Assembly (NCBI RefSeq): GCF_019397265.1 | Contig: NZ_CP068985.1 | Location: forward strand, 3,080,501-3,144,500 | Direction of reading: 5' to 3' | DNA: 64,000 nucleotides | From: Nonomuraea coxensis DSM 45129 | GTDB lineage: Bacteria > Actinomycetota > Actinomycetes > Streptosporangiales > Streptosporangiaceae | Shown here: in pieces, positions 8,083 to 14,272 of the stretch | Numbering within the stretch: the stretch's first letter is position 1 | Layout: every line of letters starts with the position of its first letter | The notes under the pieces: model-generated | Seen by the model: the letters and a program-made list of their open reading frames with translations, nothing else | What the model was told of the DNA's origin: nothing | The model's database searches: none | Program-made: the position numbers and the translations under genes

Positions 8083-10017
8083 TCACTTGTTGACGTGCCT
8101 GTACAGGTAGAGCGCGGCCTTCTTCATGGCGGCGGCGCTCTTGCCGGCGCGGTGCCGCTCGGCGGCGGCCACGGCCTGCTTGAGCGTCGTCCTGCCGTGC
8201 ACCCTGTCCGAGGCGTCGTGCACGCCGTGCGCGTAGTTCAGCCAGGCGGCCAGCAGCTCACGGTCGAGCAGCGCCCTGGCGGCCTTGCTCCTGGTCGACA
8301 GCACCTTGTACGCCTTGCTCAGCGTGCCCGCGCCGGTCAGCTCGGGGAAGACCTTGCTGCCGTTCTGGGCCAGCGTGAGGTAGCACCGCAGGGTGGCGTC
8401 GCTGAGCGAGCCCTTGCCGCGCAGCATCTCCCTGGCCCAGGCCTTGGCGCTCAGCGGCTTGCCGCCCCTGCCGCGCGAGCAGGTGTCGGGCACGGGCTGC
8501 GGGTCGCCGTAGATGCCGGGGTCGACGTTGTGGTGGCCGTCCTCGGGCGAGGTCGTGGGCGAGGTCGTGGTCGTGGGGGTCGGCGTGGGCGACGGGCCAG
8601 GGGTGTGGGTGCCGGTCGGCGCCGGGGTGGGGCTGCCGGTGGGCGTCGGCGTGGGGGAGGGGGACGCCTTCGGCGGCAGGGCCGCGGTGAGGTCGATCCG
8701 CCTGGTGGTCACGCCGCCGTACGTGATGGCCTTGCCGGTGTCCTGCAGCTTGGCGACCCGGCCCTCGCCGGGAAGCTGCGGGTACGCCTGCCGCACCAGG
8801 GCCAGCGCGCCGGCCACGTGCGGGGCGGCCATCGAGGTGCCGCCCAGCACCCGGTAGCCGCCGCCCGGCACCGCGCTGTTGATCTGCACGCCGGGCGCGA
8901 ACAGGTCGAGCAGCGCCCCCCGGTTGCTGAAGCCCGCCACGGCGTCCTGGTCGTCGGTGGCGCCGACGGCGACCGCCGCCGAGACGCAGGCCGGGCTGGA
9001 CACGCCGTCGGCGAAGCCCTCGTTGCCGGCGGCGACCACGACGGTCACGCCGAACTGCTTGAGCCAGACGATCTCGTCCTTCAGCGCGCCGGCCGACGGG
9101 TCGGCGTCGCAGTGCCGCGTCTGCTTGGCGCCGCCGCCGAGGCTCATGTTGACCGCGATGACGTTCTTGCCGGCGTGGACGCTGTCCACGTACTGGAGGG
9201 CGGCCTTCTGCGCCGAGACGAAGGTGGCGAAGCACGGCGCGGCCCTGCCCAGCTGCTCCTGGCAGACGGGGCCGTCGAGCCGGGTGAACACCTGGACCGG
9301 CAGGATGCCGGCCTCGGGGGCGACGCCGTTCGACGGGGCGCCGGCCGCCTTCTTCCCGGCCGCGATGCCCGCGACGTGGGTGCCGTGGTAGCACTGGTTG
9401 GCGCCGTTCACGACGCACGCGGGGATCTCGGCGTCCGCCGCGCCCGCGCCGGTCTGGACCGACTGGCCGTTGGGGCACAGCGGCCTGGCCCCGTAGTACG
9501 GGTCCGTCGACGTGGCGGAGAAGCACGCCTCGCCGACGATGCGGCCGGCGAAGAACGGGTGGTCGCGGTCGATGCCGGTGTCCAGGACGGCGATGGTCGA
9601 GCCCTTGCCGGTCCAGCCGGCCGCGTTGGCCTTGTCGGCGCCGATGAGCTTGGTGCTGGCGTCGAGCGTGGCGACGCTCAGCCGGTCCTCGTAGACGGCG
9701 GCGACGCGGTCGTCGGTCCTGACCTCCTCCAGCGTCGCCTTGTCCAGGTTGGCGACCAGGAAGTCGTCGGAGAGCTTCTTGTCGACGACCTGGGTGCCCT
9801 TGGACGCCTTCTCGGTGTCGGTGGCCACGGCCTCGACGCTCTGGCCCTTCTTCAGCTCGATGACGGCGCGTACCTTGTGCCCGCCGCGCACCTCCGCCGT
9901 GACGTTCCTGGCGATCTCGGGATCGCCCGCCGCGGCGTGGGCGGGGGCGGCGATCAGCGCGCCCGTGGTGGTGAAGGCGAGCACGGACGCGCCCGCCAGC
10001 AGAGACCGTAGTCTCAC
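8083..10017 (-). CDS. Secreted S8 family serine protease (subtilase)
   Basis: Exported endopeptidase of 644 residues. A signal peptide ends near residue 28 (APAHA|A). An inhibitor-I9-like propeptide fills about 45-115. The catalytic domain has D146 (AVLDTGID), H211 (YHGTHVAG), oxyanion Asn 332 (AAGNEG) and nucleophile S395 (GGTSMAAPH), with several Cys suggesting disulfides. A Pro/Thr/Ser linker (about 450-495) leads to a roughly 145-residue carboxy-terminal region with two Cys (DTCSRG, LRCYL) and a helical, basic tail; I do not recognise this domain. The GTG start follows GGAGG by five bases. It is monocistronic, ending at a shared terminator with glnA2. Confidence 0.92.
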   Translation of the reverse strand: MRLRSLLAGASVLAFTTTGALIAAPAHAAAGDPEIARNVTAEVRGGHKVRAVIELKKGQSVEAVATDTEKASKGTQVVDKKLSDDFLVANLDKATLEEVRTDDRVAAVYEDRLSVATLDASTKLIGADKANAAGWTGKGSTIAVLDTGIDRDHPFFAGRIVGEACFSATSTDPYYGARPLCPNGQSVQTGAGAADAEIPACVVNGANQCYHGTHVAGIAAGKKAAGAPSNGVAPEAGILPVQVFTRLDGPVCQEQLGRAAPCFATFVSAQKAALQYVDSVHAGKNVIAVNMSLGGGAKQTRHCDADPSAGALKDEIVWLKQFGVTVVVAAGNEGFADGVSSPACVSAAVAVGATDDQDAVAGFSNRGALLDLFAPGVQINSAVPGGGYRVLGGTSMAAPHVAGALALVRQAYPQLPGEGRVAKLQDTGKAITYGGVTTRRIDLTAALPPKASPSPTPTPTGSPTPAPTGTHTPGPSPTPTPTTTTSPTTSPEDGHHNVDPGIYGDPQPVPDTCSRGRGGKPLSAKAWAREMLRGKGSLSDATLRCYLTLAQNGSKVFPELTGAGTLSKAYKVLSTRSKAARALLDRELLAAWLNYAHGVHDASDRVHGRTTLKQAVAAAERHRAGKSAAAMKKAALYLYRHVNK

Positions 10018-10179
10018 TGGACCTCCGGGGGGTTGAGGGGGTCCATCCGCCGGCGCTCATGGCGGAGTGCGAGCAGCGCTCAGCGACCCCGCGGCTCCCC
10101 GTGGCCGACGTCGGAACGTTCCCCGTTGACGTTGAGGGGCCAGCGTAAGGAGTTACCGGAGGAAAGGGTGGGAATGAGG

Positions 10180-10812
10180 TTATTCCGTTATCGGGAAACC
10201 TCCGCTTACCGGATCATGATCGGGTTCGAACACGATGGCCTCCAGCAGGGCGGCCGCGTTCCTGTCGATGACGCGGGCGGCGGCCGCCGGCGCCGGGTCG
10301 CCGCTCCTGACGCGCGCCATCAGCGCCTCCCACCTGCGCCGGTGCCGGGCGAACGTGCGCGCCGCGACCACCCGGCCCCGCTCGTGCTGGCCCGCGAGCG
10401 CCGTCTCCGGCGGCGTGTCCAGCAGCAGCAGGTGCAGCCGCGCCCCGTGCCACCGCGCCAGCCGGTCGAAGCCCCGCAGCACGGACGGCGCGCAGCCCCG
10501 GTTGTGCGCCACCACCGCGCGCCCCGAGGCCAGGGCGCGGCCGATGCGGGACAGGTGCGTGGCGAAGACGACGGCGCGGCGCACCGGCGGCGGCGCCCAG
10601 CCGAGCCGGCCCGCCCAGCGCCGCTTGGACTGGTAGGAGTCGATCACCACGACCGCCCCCCGGGCCACGGGGACGCTCTCCGTGCCGTGCAGCCCGTACA
10701 GGCGGCGCAGCAGGGTCGTCTTGCCCGCGCCCGGCAGCCCGGTCAGGATGACCAGGGATCCGGGCGGATAACGCACCGTGCCGGCGTGGGCCGGATCGTC
10801 CAGCACGCTCAA
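10180..10812 (-). CDS. AAA-type P-loop kinase-like ATPase
   Basis: Cytoplasmic protein of 210 residues with Walker A GLPGAGKTTL near residues 25-34, a basic cluster YQSKRRW, and a possible Walker B LHLLLLDTPPETAL near 130. The size and order fit the AAA_33 group of small kinases and phosphotransferases (polynucleotide-kinase and chloramphenicol-phosphotransferase relatives); the RTFARHRRRWEAL segment resembles their lid. The substrate is not predictable. The TTG start is preceded by GAGGAG at about four bases; a GTG two codons on is the alternative. It stands alone between a protease gene and a 427-base gap. Confidence 0.75.
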   Translation of the reverse strand: MSVLDDPAHAGTVRYPPGSLVILTGLPGAGKTTLLRRLYGLHGTESVPVARGAVVVIDSYQSKRRWAGRLGWAPPPVRRAVVFATHLSRIGRALASGRAVVAHNRGCAPSVLRGFDRLARWHGARLHLLLLDTPPETALAGQHERGRVVAARTFARHRRRWEALMARVRSGDPAPAAAARVIDRNAAALLEAIVFEPDHDPVSGGFPITE

Positions 10813-11239
10813 AGGTCTCCTCTTCCCCGTGCGCCCCCTCGCGCGGGCGCGTGCCTCCCAGACTGTCCGAGGAAGCGGCCCGGCGCGCGCCCGTACGGAA
10901 TCCGAAGCCCGCTCGTATCGGCCGAATGGTGTGCGGGACGCCGGAAACCCGGGCTAAAGTGCTTGCCAGACGCCTTGATCGGTCTCACTCCGGAGCGCTC
11001 GCGGAGTGAGGCCGATTTTCGTTGCTTCTGACCCCCGAGTCATCTCCACGGCATGTGCGGTGCCTAGTGTCCCGGCCAAGGGTGGGAAGTTTCGGGCCCC
11101 TTCGAGGCGTTACGCGGTGTGTGGACCGAGATGTTACGACCCCCCTGCCCTCGGGTAAAGCGGGAGTCCAGTAAAATCGGCCCGTTCTTTATGATATTTC
11201 AGGACTTCGCGCCCTTGTGGCGACATAGGAGGGTGTGGC
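10813..11239. other. 427-base intergenic region with no protein gene
   Basis: Divergent spacer between the kinase gene and the thioesterase-like gene. It holds a terminator-like hairpin at 10978-11020 that no annotated gene reads into, and near 11189 the sequence TATGAT, a possible -10 for the downstream gene. The last 30 bases carry AGGAGGG before the ATG at 11240. No open frame with coding character is visible on either strand. Confidence 0.6.
10978..11020 (+). terminator. Orphan intrinsic terminator-like hairpin
   Basis: Fifteen-base arms ATCGGTCTCACTCCG / CGGAGTGAGGCCGAT with one G-U wobble, a nine-base loop and TTTTC at the end. It reads as a plus-strand terminator, yet the only upstream gene points away. 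A small RNA ending here is possible. Confidence 0.5.
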
Positions 11240-11953
11240 ATGACGACGGCTGCCCTGCAGACCGTGTTGACCGTACCGCAGCGCTTCCGCGGCCCCGAAG
11301 GAGTAGCCAACGGCGGCTGGATCGCGGGCACGATGGCGGAGACGCTCAACGGTGGCCGATCAGCCGTCGAGGTCACGCTCCACGCCCCCACCCCGCTGGA
11401 GACCGAGCTGCGGCTGGAGCACGTCGCCAACACCGCCTCACTCTCCCGCGGCGACGACCTGCTCGTCGAGGCCATCCCCGTGGCCGAGGACCTGGAGGGG
11501 CCGGGCTTCGTGCCGTTCAACGACGCCGCCCGCGCCGAGGCCGGCTTCGCCGGGCTCCAGGCGCACCCCTTCGCCGAGTGCTTCGCCTGCGGCCTGCGCG
11601 AGCCGGGCGACGGCCTGCGCATCTTCCCCGGCCCGGTGGCCGGCTCCGACCTGGTGGCGGCCGGCTGGCGGGTGCCGTTCACGGTGGCCGGCGAGGACGG
11701 CGTGCCGGCCTCGATCATCGGCGCGGTGCTCGACTGCATCACCGGCTGGGCCCACTTCGGCCCCGGCGAGAGCGCGCTGCTCGGCCGCCTCGCCGTGCAG
11801 CTCCACGGCCGGGTGCACCCCGGCGGGCGCTACTCCGTGGTCGCCCGCCCGAGCGGCCGCGACGGCCGCAAGATGTTCGGCGAGAGCGCCATCTACGAGG
11901 TGGACGGCACGCTGGTGGCCGCCGGCCGGGCCACCTGGATCGCTCCACGCTGA
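11240..11953 (+). CDS. Hotdog/thioesterase-like protein of unknown substrate
   Basis: Protein of 237 residues resembling two joined hotdog folds as in acyl-CoA thioesterase relatives: FRGPEGVANGGWIAGTMAE near the start matches the family's first helix region, and the second half (about 110-235) has the ASIIGAVLDCITGWAHF helix and a beta-rich end. A short Cys-containing segment, FAECFACGLREPGDGLRI, lies between the halves. No catalytic Asp/Glu can be assigned with certainty. AGGAGGG at seven bases supports the ATG. It is monocistronic and ends at a shared hairpin with the hydrolase gene opposite. Confidence 0.7.
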   Translation: MTTAALQTVLTVPQRFRGPEGVANGGWIAGTMAETLNGGRSAVEVTLHAPTPLETELRLEHVANTASLSRGDDLLVEAIPVAEDLEGPGFVPFNDAARAEAGFAGLQAHPFAECFACGLREPGDGLRIFPGPVAGSDLVAAGWRVPFTVAGEDGVPASIIGAVLDCITGWAHFGPGESALLGRLAVQLHGRVHPGGRYSVVARPSGRDGRKMFGESAIYEVDGTLVAAGRATWIAPR

Positions 11954-11972
11954 CCCCGCCCTCCGGCCTTCC

Positions 11973-12001
11973 CGCCCATCCCGTTCCGCACGGGATGGGC
12001 G
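11973..12001. terminator. Bidirectional hairpin between converging genes
   Basis: Perfect 12-base arms CGCCCATCCCGT / ACGGGATGGGCG with a five-base loop, between the thioesterase-like gene and the alpha/beta hydrolase gene. Confidence 0.6.
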
Positions 12002-12017
12002 GTGTCGTCTCCGCCGG

Positions 12018-12875
12018 TCACGGAGCCGTGAGCCGGTCCACGAGGGTCGCGACGCAGCGCTCGTCGAACACGATCGTGTAGTGGTTGCAGTCCGGGACGA
12101 CCTCGTCGCGCAGGCCGGGCAGCCGGGCGGCCCAGGGGGCGGCCAGGTCGTCGGGGAGCATCGGAACGTCCTGGTTCAGCAGCCCGCGCGGCGCCCGCAG
12201 CAGGGTCATCGGCGCCTTGACCGCCTCCAGCGCGGCCGTGAGCGCGGCCTGCTCGGTGTGCAGCCAGCGGCCGTCCTCGCGCACCGCATCGGGCACCGCG
12301 CGCGAGCGCAGCGCGCCCTCGGGGCCGGTCAGGTCGTAGCGCACGTACTCCTCGACGTCGTCGCTCCAGTGGCCGGCGAAGGCCGGATGGTTCCTGAAGA
12401 ACTCCACGTACGCCTCCGCCGACGGGTACGTCTGCCGCAGCCGGTCCAGCGCGGGCCCGAGTGCCGCCGCCAGCGCCGCGTCCGGGTCCACGCCCTCGGG
12501 CAGCGGCGGGAACGGCAGCCCGCCGTCCACCAGCACCACGCGGGCGAAGTCGCGCCGCGCGGCGGCGAGGACGGCCACGTACGCGCCCATGGAGTGGCCG
12601 GTCAGCACCGTGCCGCCGTCCGCGCCCACGTGCTCGGCGACGCGCAGGACGTCCTCGGCGTGGCGGGGCAGGCCGTACGGGCCGGGCAGGCCGGCGCTGT
12701 GGCCCCGGCCGCGCAGGTCCATGGCGACCAGCGTCCATCCGGCGGGCAGGGCGCGGGCGACCGCCCCCCAGGACATGAGGGAGGCGGTGATGCCGTGGAC
12801 GGCGATGACGAGGCGGGGGCCGGTCCCCGCGCGGGCGATGCGCAGGCCGTCGACGTCGTCGAAGGTGAAGGTCAT
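12018..12875 (-). CDS. Alpha/beta hydrolase
   Basis: Soluble hydrolase of 285 residues. The oxyanion strand AVHGITAS, the nucleophile elbow TGHSMGAY (Ser in G-x-S-x-G) and a late His in DCNHYTIVF give a complete triad pattern; the acid is probably the Asp in LLNQDVPML. A cap of about 90 residues lies between. Substrate unknown; the family includes esterases, epoxide hydrolases and haloperoxidase relatives. The ATG at 12875 is chosen because TAGGAT stands seven bases upstream (leaderless pattern); an ATG at 12899 with GGGAG is the alternative. It is divergent from the amidotransferase gene, 51 bases away. Confidence 0.85.
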   Translation of the reverse strand: MTFTFDDVDGLRIARAGTGPRLVIAVHGITASLMSWGAVARALPAGWTLVAMDLRGRGHSAGLPGPYGLPRHAEDVLRVAEHVGADGGTVLTGHSMGAYVAVLAAARRDFARVVLVDGGLPFPPLPEGVDPDAALAAALGPALDRLRQTYPSAEAYVEFFRNHPAFAGHWSDDVEEYVRYDLTGPEGALRSRAVPDAVREDGRWLHTEQAALTAALEAVKAPMTLLRAPRGLLNQDVPMLPDDLAAPWAARLPGLRDEVVPDCNHYTIVFDERCVATLVDRLTAP

Positions 12876-12882
12876 GTCCGGG

Positions 12883-12888
12883 ATCCTA
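12883..12888 (-). promoter_or_regulatory. -10 element of the alpha/beta hydrolase gene
   Basis: TAGGAT seven bases before the ATG at 12875, with no Shine-Dalgarno sequence at the usual distance. Confidence 0.4.
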
Positions 12889-12913
12889 GGTATTTCCATG
12901 AGGAAGTTTCTCC

Positions 12914-12919
12914 CATAAT
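12914..12919 (+). promoter_or_regulatory. -10 element of the amidotransferase gene
   Basis: CATAAT seven bases before the ATG at 12927 in an unusually A/T-rich stretch; no Shine-Dalgarno sequence is present, so the mRNA is probably leaderless. Confidence 0.4.
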
Positions 12920-12926
12920 TACCGTT

Positions 12927-13622
12927 ATGCGAATCACGGTCATCGAGCACGAGCGGGAAGCCGGGCTCGGCTACCTCGCCGGGTGGCTCGGCATCGCCTG
13001 CGACGTCGTCCGGCCGTACCTGGGGGAGGAGGTGCCGGCGCGGGCCGCGGACGGGCTCGTCGTGCTCGGCGGCGCGGCGGCGGCCTGGGAGGACGAGCGC
13101 AGCCCCTGGCAGCCCGCCACCCGCGACCTGCTGCGCCGTGCCGTGGACGAGGCCACGCCCACCCTCGGCATCTGCCTCGGCGCCCAGCTCCTCACCCTGG
13201 CCTGCGGCGGCGCGGTGGAGCGGGGCGGCAACGGGCTGGAGGTGGGGCTGCGCGAGGTCACCGCCCTGCCCGCCGCGCGCGAGGACCGGTTGTTCGCCGG
13301 CGTCGGCGCGGCCCCCGCCGTGCAGTACCACCAGGACGCGATGACCCGCCTGCCCGCGGGCGCGGTGCCGCTGCTGACCGGCTCGCAGTACCCGAACCAG
13401 GGCTACCGGCTGGGCCCGGCCGCCTGGGCCGTGCAGTTCCATCCCGAGGCCACGCCGGAGATCTTCGCCTCCTGGACGTACGAGTCCGGGCTGGACGCCG
13501 CCGAGGACCTGAACCGGGAGGTCAAGGCCGCGGAGCCGGACCTCGTCGCCGCCTGGCGGCCCATGGCCCGCGCCTTCGCGGCCGTGGTCAGGGAAGGAGC
13601 CTCCGGCGCGGGCGCCGCCTGA
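12927..13622 (+). CDS. Class I glutamine amidotransferase-like protein
   Basis: Single-domain protein of 231 residues with the class I glutaminase triad: nucleophile Cys in LGICLGAQLL and the His-Glu pair in FHPEATPE. It resembles GMP synthase-type free-standing amidotransferases annotated as GuaA-like and gamma-glutamyl-hydrolase relatives in actinomycetes. No acceptor-specific synthetase domain is attached and none is adjacent, so the nitrogen acceptor is unknown. The carboxy end overlaps, on the other strand, the last 35 bases of the HXXEE gene. Confidence 0.85.
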   Translation: MRITVIEHEREAGLGYLAGWLGIACDVVRPYLGEEVPARAADGLVVLGGAAAAWEDERSPWQPATRDLLRRAVDEATPTLGICLGAQLLTLACGGAVERGGNGLEVGLREVTALPAAREDRLFAGVGAAPAVQYHQDAMTRLPAGAVPLLTGSQYPNQGYRLGPAAWAVQFHPEATPEIFASWTYESGLDAAEDLNREVKAAEPDLVAAWRPMARAFAAVVREGASGAGAA

Positions 13623-14193
13623 GCGGCCGGCCCTCCGCCCGCCCGTGGCCGCCCGCCTCCGTGCGGCGAGCCCGGGTGAGCAGGTGCGCGAGGCCGTGCA
13701 CGGCCCCCAGCACCAGGGGGAGCGCCGCGAGGCCCGCCGCGCCCGATCGGCCCGCCCCGTCCGTGGCCACCCCCGCGGCCCTGAGCCGCCGCCACGCCCA
13801 CACCGTGTACGGGATCACCACCACGGGCGCGGTCACCACCCCTGGCGTGTAGCCGCGGGCGAGCGCCGACTGGGCCAGGTGCATCACCCCGTGCGCGCCG
13901 AACCCGGCCAGCACCGTACGGAAGACCGGGCTGCGCCCGCCCGTGGCGGCCCCGCGCGCCGCCGCCCCCGCCACGATCCCGCCCATGAGCCCGATGGCCA
14001 CGGTCACGTGCGCCTGCGACATCTCCAGCCGCTCCCACGGGACCCCGGGGAACCGCTCCTCCAGCCGGGGCCGGGCCGAGCGCAGCCAGCCCGCCATGGT
14101 GGCCAGCTCCTCGGCGTCGTGGACGGCCCACGCCGCCAGCAGCCCCCACGTCACGCGGGCCGTCACGGCCGGGCTCCCGCCGTCCTCCGCCAT
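13588..14193 (-). CDS. HXXEE domain membrane protein
   Basis: Membrane protein of 201 residues named for the motif seen here as HDAEE (residues 25-29) in the first helix. Later helices carry further conserved His (SQAHVTVAIG, HGVMHLAQ, VHGLAHLL), a pattern of a possible intramembrane metal enzyme of unknown function. The ATG is preceded by GGGAGGAGG, a strong ribosome site. Its promoter region contains a perfect 20-base palindrome that it shares with glnE. HXXEE genes often sit beside a TetR gene; none is adjacent here. Confidence 0.82.
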   Translation of the reverse strand: MAEDGGSPAVTARVTWGLLAAWAVHDAEELATMAGWLRSARPRLEERFPGVPWERLEMSQAHVTVAIGLMGGIVAGAAARGAATGGRSPVFRTVLAGFGAHGVMHLAQSALARGYTPGVVTAPVVVIPYTVWAWRRLRAAGVATDGAGRSGAAGLAALPLVLGAVHGLAHLLTRARRTEAGGHGRAEGRPLRRRPRRRLLP

Positions 14194-14212
14194 CCTGGCC
14201 TCCTCCCGAAAC

Positions 14213-14232
14213 ACAACGCAACGTTGCGTTGT
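14213..14232. promoter_or_regulatory. Perfect 20-bp palindrome between HXXEE gene and glnE
   Basis: ACAACGCAAC-GTTGCGTTGT reads identically on both strands, with no central spacer. It overlaps a TAGTAT -10-like hexamer for the HXXEE gene and abuts a CATACT hexamer facing glnE. Size and symmetry fit a TetR-family operator. Confidence 0.65.
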
Positions 14233-14272
14233 CATACTAGGGCGATCAGCCCGGCTCCTGCAAAATGGAGAG

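Noticed and set aside
8513-8690. Repetitive GT-rich stretch in the subtilase gene
   Set aside because: Explained by the Pro/Thr linker coding sequence.
13645-14272. Upstream extension of a 1539-residue plus-strand frame and of the glnE frame
   Set aside because: It crosses the HXXEE gene on the other strand and the 20-bp palindrome; the translation has no family match. glnE begins at GTG 14273.
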